Origin: Sulfitobacter sp043557345
Lineage (GTDB): Bacteria > Pseudomonadota > Alphaproteobacteria > Rhodobacterales > Rhodobacteraceae
Direction of reading: 5' to 3'
DNA: 64,000 nt
NCBI RefSeq assembly: GCF_043557345.1
Contig: NZ_JBIFFV010000008.1
Span: 62,001-126,000, forward strand
Of this stretch, positions 1-8,357 are shown piece after piece (the stretch's first letter is position 1; the number at the start of each line of letters is the position of its first letter). The position numbers and the translations under genes were made by a program. The notes beneath the pieces are model-generated. The model was given only the letters and a program-made list of their open reading frames with translations, was not told where the DNA came from and ran no database searches.

Positions 1-344
1 TGTTTGTTGATCGCGCCCACGTCGAACTCAAGGCTCGGCCAGTGGTTCTGGCTTTCCGCCGCGAGCCCTTCGTAAAGCTCGGTCGTGGTGACGCGGGCAT
101 TGGGCTCGAACCGCCCCTCTTGGCCGAGACCGACCAGACCGTTGGGCTCTTCCGGGCCGGAGGTCACGATGCCGCGCGGACGGTGGTATTTGAACGAACG
201 CCCGACCAGCACCTGATCATTGGCCAACAGCGCCGAGGCCAGCGTGTCCCCCTCATAGCCGCGCATCTGCTTGCCGTTGAAGGTAAAGCTCAGCGGTTTG
301 CTTTTGTTCAGCAGGCGGCCGCCTGTGGCCAGTCTTGTGCTCAT
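1..344 (-). CDS. soxA: Sarcosine oxidase alpha subunit, N-terminal part (cut by window edge)
   Basis: The first 114 codons of a leftward gene that continues past the left edge. The protein starts MSTRLATGGRLLN and carries the ferredoxin-like N-terminal fold of the family, with the GYEGDTLASALLAN stretch, VGRSFKYHRPRGI and SGPEEPNGLV, all typical of heterotetrameric sarcosine oxidase alpha. This subunit binds NAD+ and tetrahydrofolate, and the enzyme demethylates sarcosine to glycine, formaldehyde/methylene-THF and H2O2 in the cytoplasm. It lies 63 bases after soxD on the same strand, the usual B-D-A order. The C-terminal domains and any soxG lie outside the window. Confidence 0.93.
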   Translation of the reverse strand, partial: MSTRLATGGRLLNKSKPLSFTFNGKQMRGYEGDTLASALLANDQVLVGRSFKYHRPRGIVTSGPEEPNGLVGLGQEGRFEPNARVTTTELYEGLAAESQNHWPSLEFDVGAINK

Positions 345-407
345 CGTGGAAAACCTTGGGGGCTGAGGATGGGGGTAAATGCCGGGGCGGGACGAACAGG
401 GGCGGGG

Positions 408-737
408 CTAGCTGGCGCGCTGCCACTGCCACTCGGGATGGCGTTTGCGGATCGCCTCAAGGATGTGATCCGGCGGGACGAGGGTCTGCGCGGGATAGCT
501 GCCAAAGACTTCGAGCGTGGCGGTATCGCGGGCCATATGGAACCACTTGCCGCAGCCATAGACATGCCGCCACCGTTCAAGATGCACGCCCTTGGGGTTC
601 TCGCGCATGAAGAGATAGCGCTCGAAATCCTCTTCGGACCCGCCGGGGCCAATGCGTTTCAAATGCGCCTCCCCGCCGCTGTGAAACTCTGTCTCTTCGG
701 CGGTGACATGGCAGCATGGACAGGTAAGGATCAACAT
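408..737 (-). CDS. soxD: Sarcosine oxidase delta subunit
   Basis: 109 residues, the normal length for the family. The N-terminal TCPCCH motif (Cys6, Cys8, Cys9) and the later HVYGCGKWF (His58, Cys62) match the zinc site known in SoxD (two Cys near the N-terminus plus His and Cys). SoxD is the small structural subunit of heterotetrameric sarcosine oxidase. It sits between a small membrane-protein gene upstream and soxA downstream, all leftward, so is probably co-transcribed with soxB. GC usage is like its neighbours. Confidence 0.95.
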   Translation of the reverse strand: MLILTCPCCHVTAEETEFHSGGEAHLKRIGPGGSEEDFERYLFMRENPKGVHLERWRHVYGCGKWFHMARDTATLEVFGSYPAQTLVPPDHILEAIRKRHPEWQWQRAS

Positions 738-845
738 GGGCAGGCTCCTGCGCGGGGAGAGAACGGCAAAACGCCGCCCCGGCGCAAAAGCGCGGAGCGG
801 CGTGGATCGTGCAAGGGCAACGCAAAGCGCGTGGCCGTGGTTAGT

Positions 846-1124
846 TTACTCGGTCGGGGTTGCGGCCTCGTCCACGGCATCCGCCGTGCCTTCGATGGCA
901 TCGCCTGTGCTTTCGGCAGCGCCTTCGATGTTGACGTTGACGTCATTCGCGCCGTCGATGTCGCCGCCTGCAAAGAGGAAGTAGGCCAGCAGGGCCACGA
1001 CAACCACAACCGCGCCGACGATAAAGGCAAGGCCGCTGTTGCCGCCACGATCCGTCGTGGTCGTGGTCGTGGTGGTGTTGGTGTGATCGACGTGATCGGT
1101 GCGGTTGTGATCCGGGGTTGCCAT
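846..1124 (-). CDS. Small single-pass membrane protein inside the sarcosine oxidase cluster
   Basis: 92 residues. A polar His/Asp/Thr-rich N-terminus with a run of eight threonines (about residues 17-24) is followed by one clear membrane helix, GLAFIVGAVVVVVALLAYFLF (about residues 32-52), then an acidic, Ala/Glu/Asp-rich tail (net negative). No signal-peptide cleavage site is evident, so it is probably a single-pass inner-membrane protein. It lies leftward between soxB (103 bases away) and soxD (108 bases away). I do not recognise a named family. Similar short Thr-rich membrane proteins occur as uncharacterised ORFs in alphaproteobacteria, but a role in sarcosine metabolism is only suggested by position. 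Confidence 0.75.
   Translation of the reverse strand: MATPDHNRTDHVDHTNTTTTTTTTDRGGNSGLAFIVGAVVVVVALLAYFLFAGGDIDGANDVNVNIEGAAESTGDAIEGTADAVDEAATPTE
1054..1083. repeat. Short tandem repeat (TCGTGG)n in the poly-Thr segment
   Basis: About four imperfect TCGTGG/TGGTGT units encode the threonine run of the small membrane protein on the minus strand. Such a tract can change length by slippage in steps that keep the frame when whole 6-base units are gained or lost. Confidence 0.6.
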
Positions 1125-1227
1125 TGTTCAGCTCCGTTATTTCCAATGTCTGAACGGGCAACTCCGGCGCGGGTGAATTCGTTCCGCGCAATACAACGAG
1201 GCAGCGACTTGTGGCCGATCCGCAACA

Positions 1228-2472
1228 TCAATGGGCCACCCCGGCGGCTACGGATTCGTCGATGAAGCGGCCTTCGGCGAACCGCTCCAGCCCGAAGGCA
1301 TCGGTTAGCGGCGAATGTCCCTTGGCCATCAATTCGGCGAAGCCCCAGCCCGAGCCGGGGATCGCCTTGAAGCCGCCCGTGCCCCAGCCACCATTGATAA
1401 AGACCCCCTCCACCGGGGTTTTGCTGAGGATCGGAGAGCGGTCGCCGGTGACATCCACGATGCCGCCCCATTGCCGCAGCATCTTGAGCCGCGAGATCAT
1501 CGGAAAGGTTTCGACCAGCGCGCGCACCGTCTCTTCAATATGGTGAAAGCTGCCGCGTTGGGTGTAATTGTTATGCCCGTCCGTGCCCCCGCCGATGACC
1601 ATCTCGCCCTTGTCGGACTGGCTCATATAGCCGTGCACCGTATTGGCCATGACGACGACATCCATACAGGGTTTGACCGGTTCTGAGACCAGCGCCTGCA
1701 AGGCCACGCTTTCGATCGGCAGACGAAAGCCCGCCATATTCGCCAGCTGCCCCGAATGCCCCGCCACGACGATGCCCAGCTTGTCGCAGTCGATATCGCC
1801 GCGGGTGGTGCTGACGCCGGTGACCTTGCCGCCCGTCTGGCGCACGCCGGTAACCTCGCATTTCTGGATGATGTCCATGCCCATATCCGAGCAAGCCCGC
1901 GCATAGCCCCAAGCCACCGCATCGTGCCGCGCGGTGCCGCCGCGGGCTTGCCAAAGCCCCCCCAGCACCGGGTAGCGCGGCCCGTCGATGTTGATGATCG
2001 GCACCAGTTGTTTGACCCGATCCGGGCCGATAAACTCGGTCTGCACGCCTTGCAGGGCGTTGGCGTGGGCCGTGCGTTTGTAGCCGCGCACCTCATGTTC
2101 GGTCTGCGCCAGCATGATGACACCACGGGGGCTAAACATGACGTTGTAGTTCAGGTCTTGGCTCATCGTCTCGTAAAGACTGCGCGCCTTTTCGTAGATC
2201 GCAGCCGAGGGGTCTTGCAGGTAGTTCGAGCGGATGATCGTCGTGTTGCGCCCGGTGTTGCCGCCGCCGAGCCAGCCTTTCTCCAGCACCGCGACATTGG
2301 TGATGCCGAAGTTCTTGCCCAGATAATAGGCCGTCGCCAGCCCATGGCCGCCCGCGCCCACGATGATCACGTCATAGCGCTTTTTCGGCTGCGCATCGCG
2401 CCATGCGCGGGTCCATCCCGTATGATGGCGCATCGCCTCTCGGGCCACTGCGAAAACGGAGTATTTCTTCAT
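1228..2472 (-). CDS. soxB: Sarcosine oxidase beta subunit
   Basis: 414 residues, family-normal. The start is ATG at 2472 with GGGAAG upstream; an earlier in-frame TTG at 2490 is less likely. The FAD-binding Rossmann motif DVIIVGAGGHGLATAYY lies at about residues 34-50. GGTARHDAVAWG (His about 183) is a candidate for the region of the covalent FMN histidine known in this family. The C-terminal GGWGTGGFKAIPGSGWGFAEL is a typical DAO-fold end. The beta subunit holds the sarcosine oxidation site. It is the first gene of the leftward sox cluster, and 196 bases separate it from the divergent ccmI. Confidence 0.95.
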   Translation of the reverse strand: MKKYSVFAVAREAMRHHTGWTRAWRDAQPKKRYDVIIVGAGGHGLATAYYLGKNFGITNVAVLEKGWLGGGNTGRNTTIIRSNYLQDPSAAIYEKARSLYETMSQDLNYNVMFSPRGVIMLAQTEHEVRGYKRTAHANALQGVQTEFIGPDRVKQLVPIINIDGPRYPVLGGLWQARGGTARHDAVAWGYARACSDMGMDIIQKCEVTGVRQTGGKVTGVSTTRGDIDCDKLGIVVAGHSGQLANMAGFRLPIESVALQALVSEPVKPCMDVVVMANTVHGYMSQSDKGEMVIGGGTDGHNNYTQRGSFHHIEETVRALVETFPMISRLKMLRQWGGIVDVTGDRSPILSKTPVEGVFINGGWGTGGFKAIPGSGWGFAELMAKGHSPLTDAFGLERFAEGRFIDESVAAGVAH

Positions 2473-2668
2473 CACGTCACTTCCCGGCAAGGATTCGGGC
2501 CGCGCGGGCGGCTGTGCTCAGTTCTGAGCCTAGGCGCAGATATGCGAAATGACCACCACGGCATTTGGACGCGGTTTTGCGACATGCGGCGCGATTGGTG
2601 AAAAATGCCGCAGGGCACGCGGCATTTGCGGGCTTTTGTCGGGGCCGGTCAAAGGTTAGGTAGAGGCC

Positions 2669-3901
2669 ATGATATTCTGGTTTCTCTCTGGCGCGATGGC
2701 GCTTGTCGTGGGCGGTCTTTTGGCGCGGGCCGCTTGGCGCGGCGCGGATACGCCCCTGCCCGCTCAGGCGGACTATGATCTCAAGGTGTACCGCGACCAA
2801 TTGGATGAGGTTGAGCGCGATGTGGCGCGCGGGATCGTCCCCGAGGCCGACGCCGCCCGCATCCGGACCGAGATTTCGCGCCGCATCCTTGCCGCCGATG
2901 CCGCCGCCCGCGACAGGGGGCCGCAAAACGCCACCCGCCCCGCGCCCGCGGTGCTGATCGCCGGGGTCGTGGCCTTGGGCGCCGGGTCTTTGGCGCTCTA
3001 TTGGCATCTGGGCCAGCCCGGCTATGGCGATCTTGCCCTCGCCGACCGCATCGCCTTTGCCGAGGATATGCGCCGCAACCGTCCCAGCCAGCAAAGCGCG
3101 GTGGAGAGCCTGCCTGCCAGCCCTGCCACCGACGGGCTGAGCGCCGATTACCTCGCCCTGATGCAGCAGCTGCGTGCCACGGTCAAAGACCGGCCCGAAG
3201 ACCTGCAAGGGCAAACCCTTCTGGCGCAGAACGAAGCCCGCATCGGCAATTTCGCCGCTGCCGCCGACGCGCAGGCCGATGTGTTGCGTCTCAAAGGGGC
3301 TGACCGCACGGCCAAGGACATCGCCGATTATGCCGAACTCTTGGTGCTGGCAGCGGGCGGTTATGTCTCTCCCGAGGCGGAAACCGCCCTGCGCGAAGTG
3401 TTGAACCGCGATGAGCAGGATGGCCGGGCGCGCTATTACCTCGGCCTGATGATGGTGCAGACCGGACGGCCCGATGTGGGCTTTCGCATCTGGGATGCAC
3501 TGCTGCGGCGCGGGCCTGCCGATGCCCCGTGGATCGAGCCGATCCGCGCGCAAATCGCCCAAGTGGCCGCCCTAGCCGGGGTGAATTACGAGTTGCCGCA
3601 GATTGGCAGCGGCACGCCCGCGCGCGGCCCTTCGGCCGAAGACATCGAAGCCGCCTCGGAGATGAGCGCGGATGACCGGATGGAGATGATCGGCGGCATG
3701 GTTGCGGGCCTGTCGGACCGTCTGGCCAGCGAAGGCGGCCCGCCGCAGGACTGGGCGCGGCTGATCACCTCGCTGGGGGTCTTGGGCGATACCGATCAGG
3801 CCCGGGCGGTCTATGACAATGCGCTTGAGGTCTTCTCGGGCGATAATGCGGCGCTGGACATGATCCGCAGCGCCGGGGAACGTGCAGGGGTGGCAGGATG
3901 A
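2669..3901 (+). CDS. ccmI: Cytochrome c biogenesis protein CcmI
   Basis: 410 residues. The N-terminal membrane helix (IFWFLSGAMALVVGGLLARAA, residues 2-22) and a second helix near 92-112 flank a short cytoplasmic loop with the family sequence YDLKVYRDQLDEVERDVARG. The rest is a periplasmic region rich in TPR-like helices. CcmI is the heme-ligation chaperone that holds apocytochrome c during c-type cytochrome maturation (system I). An AGGTAGAGG ribosome site precedes the ATG. Its stop overlaps the ruvX start by four bases (ATGA), so ccmI, ruvX and the DUF1289 gene look like one operon. Confidence 0.92.
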   Translation: MIFWFLSGAMALVVGGLLARAAWRGADTPLPAQADYDLKVYRDQLDEVERDVARGIVPEADAARIRTEISRRILAADAAARDRGPQNATRPAPAVLIAGVVALGAGSLALYWHLGQPGYGDLALADRIAFAEDMRRNRPSQQSAVESLPASPATDGLSADYLALMQQLRATVKDRPEDLQGQTLLAQNEARIGNFAAAADAQADVLRLKGADRTAKDIADYAELLVLAAGGYVSPEAETALREVLNRDEQDGRARYYLGLMMVQTGRPDVGFRIWDALLRRGPADAPWIEPIRAQIAQVAALAGVNYELPQIGSGTPARGPSAEDIEAASEMSADDRMEMIGGMVAGLSDRLASEGGPPQDWARLITSLGVLGDTDQARAVYDNALEVFSGDNAALDMIRSAGERAGVAG

Positions 3902-4371
3902 TTTACGACGAAACCGCAGATTTCATCGCCGCCCTGCCCCCGATGCAGGCGCTGATCGGGCTGGACTTGGGCGAGAAAACCATCGGCGTGGCGGTGAGCG
4001 ACAGTTTCCAATCCGTCGCCACCCCGCTGGAAACCGTGCGCCGCAAGAAGTTCGGCGTCGATGCCGCCCGCCTGACCGAGATCATCGCGGAGCGTCGCAT
4101 CGGCGGGCTTGTTCTGGGGCTGCCGCGCAATATGGATGGCACCGAGGGGCCGCGCTGCCAGTCGACCCGCGCCTTTGCGCGCAACTTCGACCGGCTCAGC
4201 CCGCTGCCGATCACCTATTGGGACGAACGCCTGTCGACCGTGGCCGCCGAACGCGCGCTGCTCGAGGCCGATACCACACGCAAACGCCGCGCCGAGGTGA
4301 TTGACCATGTGGCGGCGGGCTATATCCTTCAGGGGCTTCTGGATCGTTTGCAGGTGATGCGCCGTGACTAA
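3898..4371 (+). CDS. ruvX: Holliday junction resolvase-like RNase RuvX (YqgF)
   Basis: 157 residues with the RNase H-like fold of YqgF. The catalytic GLDLGEKTIGVAVSD (Asp23) is followed by LGLPRNMDGTEGP, the YWDERLST motif and a C-terminal ID-HVAAGYIL acidic motif. The family is described as a putative Holliday-junction resolvase and as an RNase in pre-16S rRNA processing. It is translationally coupled to ccmI (ATGA overlap) and overlaps the next gene by eight bases. Confidence 0.93.
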   Translation: MIYDETADFIAALPPMQALIGLDLGEKTIGVAVSDSFQSVATPLETVRRKKFGVDAARLTEIIAERRIGGLVLGLPRNMDGTEGPRCQSTRAFARNFDRLSPLPITYWDERLSTVAAERALLEADTTRKRRAEVIDHVAAGYILQGLLDRLQVMRRD

Positions 4372-4606
4372 GAAAAGGGTCTGGCAACGTGATGAGGTCG
4401 AAAGCCCCTGCATCAACATCTGCGTGGTGCATCCCGAAAGCCGTCTTTGCACCGGCTGTCTGCGGTCGATCGACGAGATTGGCCGCTGGTCCGCGATGAG
4501 CGCCGAGGAACGCCGCGCCATCATGGCGGAACTGCCCGCACGCGAAAGCGCCCATGCGAAACGGCGCGGGGGCCGCGCGGCAAAGTTGGCCCGACGGCGC
4601 GACTAG
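4364..4606 (+). CDS. DUF1289 family protein
   Basis: 80 residues from a GTG start inside the end of ruvX. The pattern SPCINICVVHP...LCTGCLRSIDEIGRW is the hallmark of DUF1289: four conserved cysteines (CxxxC and CxxC), which suggests a small metal-binding module. The C-terminus is strongly basic. Biochemical function is unknown. It ends the ccmI-ruvX operon and converges on the next small gene with only seven bases between. Confidence 0.85.
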   Translation: MTKKRVWQRDEVESPCINICVVHPESRLCTGCLRSIDEIGRWSAMSAEERRAIMAELPARESAHAKRRGGRAAKLARRRD

Positions 4607-4613
4607 CGCGGCC

Positions 4614-4868
4614 TCAGGCGCCGCGGCGCTGGACGATCTGGTTCAGGAAAATAAGAGCCGCTTCGCCATTGCTCGCGTCCTGATGCCCCATCGGGGCCGC
4701 GTTGTAGTTGGCGGCAGGCACAGAGGCACGGGCGAAGGTCAGGCAGGTCTCACGGGTGAACATCCCATCGAAACGAAACGCCCGGCGGCCCCGGCGCGCA
4801 GGTCTCCAATAGGCGAGGTCGCTGCCCTGCCCTTTGAGGATGATCGCTTTGGTCCCGCTTCGGCGCAT
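4614..4868 (-). CDS. Hypothetical small protein
   Basis: 84 residues. I recognise no family. The N-terminal half is basic (MRRSGTKAIILKGQG..., RPARRGRRAFRF) and the C-terminal half is mixed, ending ALIFLNQIVQRRGA. AAGGGA nine or so bases before the ATG could be a ribosome site, and the upstream 150 bases are unusually A/T-rich for this genome, as a promoter would be. It converges tightly with the DUF1289 gene. Open-frame length alone would not prove coding at this GC content, so I hold it at even odds. Confidence 0.5.
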   Translation of the reverse strand: MRRSGTKAIILKGQGSDLAYWRPARRGRRAFRFDGMFTRETCLTFARASVPAANYNAAPMGHQDASNGEAALIFLNQIVQRRGA

Positions 4869-5019
4869 CTCGTCACGTCCCTTGGTTCGGATGATTCTGC
4901 GTTTGTTATGGCATTTAGCCCGCAGTTTGTGTCGAGATTACGGCAATTTAGTGAACATTGTCCGAAATTGGGCAAAAAGAGCCGCATTCCGGCAGGAGTA
5001 AGGTCAAAAACGGGACGCC

Positions 5020-5841
5020 TCAGCCCCAAAGCGCCTTTCTCAGCATGTTCAGCGCCACCAGCACGAGGAAGACGGCAAAGACCCTCCGCAGCGGCTTGGG
5101 GTCCATCGCATGGGCCAGCCGCACGCCCCAGGGCGCGGTAATCACTGTCATCGCCACGACGATCCCAAAGGCCGCAAGGTTGACCGCGCCAAGGGTCAGC
5201 GGCGGGCGGTTCTGGCCGATGTCGACAAAGAGAAAGGCAATCACCGAAGGCACAGCGATCAAAAGGCCAAAGCCCGCCGCCGTGGCCACGGCCTTGTGAA
5301 TCGGCCGCCCGTGCAATGTCATCAGCGGTACGCCAAAGCTGCCGCCGCCGATCCCCATGAGCACCGACAGAAAGCCCACCATCGGCGACAGGAGCGCGCG
5401 TTTAAGGCCGTGCGGCATGGTCTCCCCCAAACGCCACTCGCTGCGCCCGAAGCCATGGTAGAGGCCCACGCAAAGCGCCAGCCCGCCAAAGATCACCTGT
5501 AGTGTTTGTGTCCGCAGTTGCGACACCAGCAACACGCCCAGAATGGCCCCCAGCATGATCCCCGGCGCCCAAGTGCGCAGAATTTCCCAATCCACCGCGC
5601 CCTTTTTGTTATGGGCATGAACCGAACGCGCAGAGGTGACGATGATCGTCGCCAAAGAGGTCGCAAGGCAAATCTGCATCAACTGCGGCCCGCCATAGCC
5701 CAGCGATTGCAGCACATAAAAGAACGCCGGGACCAAGACGATCCCCCCGCCGACACCCAAAAGCCCCGCCAGAATTCCGGCAAAACCGCCGATCAGGGCG
5801 AGCAGCACCAGCATCGGCAATAGATCGTTCAATTCTGGCAT
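5020..5841 (-). CDS. TauE/SafE family inner-membrane permease (sulfite exporter-like)
   Basis: 273 residues from ATG 5841, which has a GAGGGG ribosome site; a longer frame upstream lacks one. There are about eight membrane segments in two related halves, each with the family's glycine-rich loop: FAGILAGLLGVGGGIVLVPAF in the first half and GFLSVLMGIGGGSFGVPLM in the second. Family members export sulfite, sulfoacetate or related organosulfur anions. The substrate here cannot be told from sequence, and no sulfur-oxidation gene is adjacent. Confidence 0.88.
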   Translation of the reverse strand: MPELNDLLPMLVLLALIGGFAGILAGLLGVGGGIVLVPAFFYVLQSLGYGGPQLMQICLATSLATIIVTSARSVHAHNKKGAVDWEILRTWAPGIMLGAILGVLLVSQLRTQTLQVIFGGLALCVGLYHGFGRSEWRLGETMPHGLKRALLSPMVGFLSVLMGIGGGSFGVPLMTLHGRPIHKAVATAAGFGLLIAVPSVIAFLFVDIGQNRPPLTLGAVNLAAFGIVVAMTVITAPWGVRLAHAMDPKPLRRVFAVFLVLVALNMLRKALWG

Positions 5842-6025
5842 GGGCCCCTCCCCGGCTGTCTTTGGCTCTATCAAGCCGTTTCGCGCAGAGGGTTCAAGGC
5901 GATAACGCCGGGGTTGCACTTTGGCCAAGGCCGGTTAGGTTGCCCGCAACCGTGGGCCCCAAGCGCACCGACCGTTTGCCGCCTGCCCCATATGGCCCCG
6001 GCCATTCCATCCGAAAGGACATCTC

Positions 6026-7213
6026 GTGCTACGTTCAGCGCTCATTCTCGGGTTGCTGGGGCTGGTCGGCCCCTTCGCCATCGACATGTATCTGCCTGCC
6101 ATGCCCGCCATCGCCGCCAGCTATGGCGCCTCTGAGACGGCGGTTCAGGGGACAATCACCGCCTATTTCATCGCCTTCGGACTGGGGCAGCTTTTCTATG
6201 GCCCTTGGGCCGATCAGGCGGGGCGCAAGCTGCCGATCATGGTCGGGCTCGCGCTGTTTCTGATCGCCTCTTTCGGGGCGGCCTTCGCCCCGTCGATGGC
6301 GGCGCTGACCGGCTGGCGCGCGCTGCAAGGGCTGGGCGGCGCGGTGCTGATGGTGGTGCCCCGCGCGATCATCCGCGATCAATATACCGGGACACAGGCG
6401 ACGCGCTTGATGGCGATGTTGATGCTGGTGATCTCGATCTCGCCGATGCTGGCCCCGCTGGCCGGCAGCGCGGTTCTGGCCTTGGCAGATTGGCGCGCGA
6501 TTTTCATAGCCCTCGGCGTGCTGGCGGTTGCCGCGCTGGCCCTTACCGCATTCGTCCAGCCCGAAACGCTGCCCGTCAAACGCCGCGTTCGGATCAATCC
6601 GCGCAGCCTCTGGCGCGGGGCGAAAGTGCTGCTGAACGATCCGATCTTCATGGGGCTGACCTTTATCGGCGGCTTCGCCATGGGGTCTTTCTTTGTCTTC
6701 ATCGCCTTCGCGCCCTTTGTCTATACCGGGCAATACGGGCTGGGGCCGACCGGGTTCTCGCTGGCTTTCGCGGTCAATGCGGTTGGCTTTTTCTCGGCTT
6801 CGCAACTGGCGGGATGGCTGGGGGAACGCTGGGGCATGCGCAGCCTCGTGCGGCGCGGGGTGGCGGGCTTTGTCTTCTTCTCTGCCGCAATCTTTATCAT
6901 CGCGCTCACAACCGATCCGGGCCTCTATCTGGTAATGGCGGGGCTGTTCTGCGCCAATGCCTGCCTCGGCGTAGTGGTGCCGACGGTGATGGTCGTGGCG
7001 CTGGACGACCACGGCGATATCGCGGGACTGGCCTCGTCCTTGGGCGGCACCCTGCAGATGGTGGCCGGGGGCCTTTCCATCGCGCTGGCCGGGCCGTTTT
7101 TCGACGGCAGCGTCACGCCCATGCTGGGGGCCATCGCGGCCTGCGGTCTGGTGGCGGCCCTGCTCACATCGGCGCTGCTGCGGCCCCGCCCAGTGGCAGA
7201 GCCCAGCGTCTGA
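6026..7213 (+). CDS. MFS multidrug efflux transporter, Bcr/CflA family
   Basis: 395 residues from GTG 6026 with AAAGGA upstream. Twelve membrane segments can be traced. The family signature GPFAIDMYLPAMPAIAASYGA is at residues 14-34, and the motif GPWADQAGRKLPIMVGL (MFS motif A) is in the loop after helix 2. Bcr/CflA proteins export drugs such as bicyclomycin or chloramphenicol, or cysteine, by proton antiport. The gene converges with dusA, with two bases between stop codons. Confidence 0.9.
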   Translation: MLRSALILGLLGLVGPFAIDMYLPAMPAIAASYGASETAVQGTITAYFIAFGLGQLFYGPWADQAGRKLPIMVGLALFLIASFGAAFAPSMAALTGWRALQGLGGAVLMVVPRAIIRDQYTGTQATRLMAMLMLVISISPMLAPLAGSAVLALADWRAIFIALGVLAVAALALTAFVQPETLPVKRRVRINPRSLWRGAKVLLNDPIFMGLTFIGGFAMGSFFVFIAFAPFVYTGQYGLGPTGFSLAFAVNAVGFFSASQLAGWLGERWGMRSLVRRGVAGFVFFSAAIFIIALTTDPGLYLVMAGLFCANACLGVVVPTVMVVALDDHGDIAGLASSLGGTLQMVAGGLSIALAGPFFDGSVTPMLGAIAACGLVAALLTSALLRPRPVAEPSV

Positions 7214-7215
7214 CC

Positions 7216-8241
7216 CTACCCCGCCGCGGCCACATCCTGCGCCGCGGCGACTTCGGCCAAAGCAGCCTCGACCAGTTCCGGGCCCGCGCCGGGCTTATGT
7301 GCCCCTTCGGAGAGGATACGCCGCCACTGCCGCACACCGGGCCGCCCGGCGAAAAGCCCCAGCATATGCCGGGTGATCTGCCCGAGCCGCCCTCCGTCCG
7401 CCAAATGCGCCTCGATATAGGGCAACATCCCCTGCACCGCCGCCTCAGCACTGTTGTCGCTGCCCTGCCCATAGATGCGCCGGTCTGCCGTGGCGAGGAT
7501 ATCCGCAGGCGCGTGATAAGCGCTGCGCCCCACCATAACGCCATCGAGCCCCGCATCGAGAAAGGCTTCGGCCTGATCGAGCGAGGTGATCCCACCATTG
7601 ACCGAGATATGCAGGTTCGGGAACAGCCCCTTCATCCGATGGACGAGGTCATAATCCAGCGGCGGAATATCGCGGTTTTCCTTGGGGCTTAGCCCCTGCA
7701 ACCACGCCTTGCGCGCATGGATCGTCACACGGGTGCAGCCCGCCGCCACGATCCGCGACAGGAACTCGGGGAGGATCTCTTCGGGGTTCTGCTCGTCCAC
7801 CCCGATGCGGCATTTCACCGTCACCTCGACATCGCAGGCCGCGCGCATCGCGTCGACGCATTCGGCCACCAGCCCCGGCTGCTGCATCAAGACGGCCCCG
7901 AACGCGCCCGACTGCACCCGGTCAGAGGGGCAGCCGCAATTGAGGTTGATCTCATCGTAGCCCGCCGCGGCCCCCAACCGCGCCGCCTGCGCCAACTCCT
8001 GCGGGTCGGACCCGCCCAATTGCAATGCAACGGGATGTTCGGCAGGGTCGTGATCCAGCAGATGCAGCGCGCCGCCGCGCACCAAGGCGGGGGCGGTGAC
8101 CATCTCGGTATAAAGCAGGGTCTCGCGGCTGAGCAGCCGGTGGAGGTAGCGGCAGTGGCGGTCGGTCCAGTCCATCATGGGTGCCACCGAGAGACGCGCG
8201 GCGCGGTAAACCTCGGCGTGGGTGAGTTTTTGGTCGCGCAT
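7216..8241 (-). CDS. dusA: tRNA-dihydrouridine(20/20a) synthase
   Basis: 341 residues, family-normal for DusA. The TIM-barrel FMN site begins with LSVAPMMDWTDRHCRYLHR. The catalytic motif INLNCGCPSDRVQSGAFGA puts the expected active-site cysteine at 104. HARKAWLQGLSPKENR and VNGGI are the DusA-specific and FMN phosphate-binding segments. The enzyme reduces uridines in the D-loop of tRNA using NADPH. An upstream GGAG supports the start. Confidence 0.93.
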   Translation of the reverse strand: MRDQKLTHAEVYRAARLSVAPMMDWTDRHCRYLHRLLSRETLLYTEMVTAPALVRGGALHLLDHDPAEHPVALQLGGSDPQELAQAARLGAAAGYDEINLNCGCPSDRVQSGAFGAVLMQQPGLVAECVDAMRAACDVEVTVKCRIGVDEQNPEEILPEFLSRIVAAGCTRVTIHARKAWLQGLSPKENRDIPPLDYDLVHRMKGLFPNLHISVNGGITSLDQAEAFLDAGLDGVMVGRSAYHAPADILATADRRIYGQGSDNSAEAAVQGMLPYIEAHLADGGRLGQITRHMLGLFAGRPGVRQWRRILSEGAHKPGAGPELVEAALAEVAAAQDVAAAG

Positions 8242-8357
8242 GCGGCAGGCTCCGTCTTTGGGTCACGGCCTTCTGCACGGCTTTACGGGGGTGGCGCAAG
8301 CTGTTCTTATGCCGCATCCGCCCCCGCGCGGGATGTCGCGGGGGCGGGCGCGCCGCG

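Noticed and set aside
4739..5029. A leftward 96-codon frame upstream of the 84-residue hypothetical
   Set aside because: Overlaps the better-supported small frame in another phase, has no ribosome site and unusual composition.
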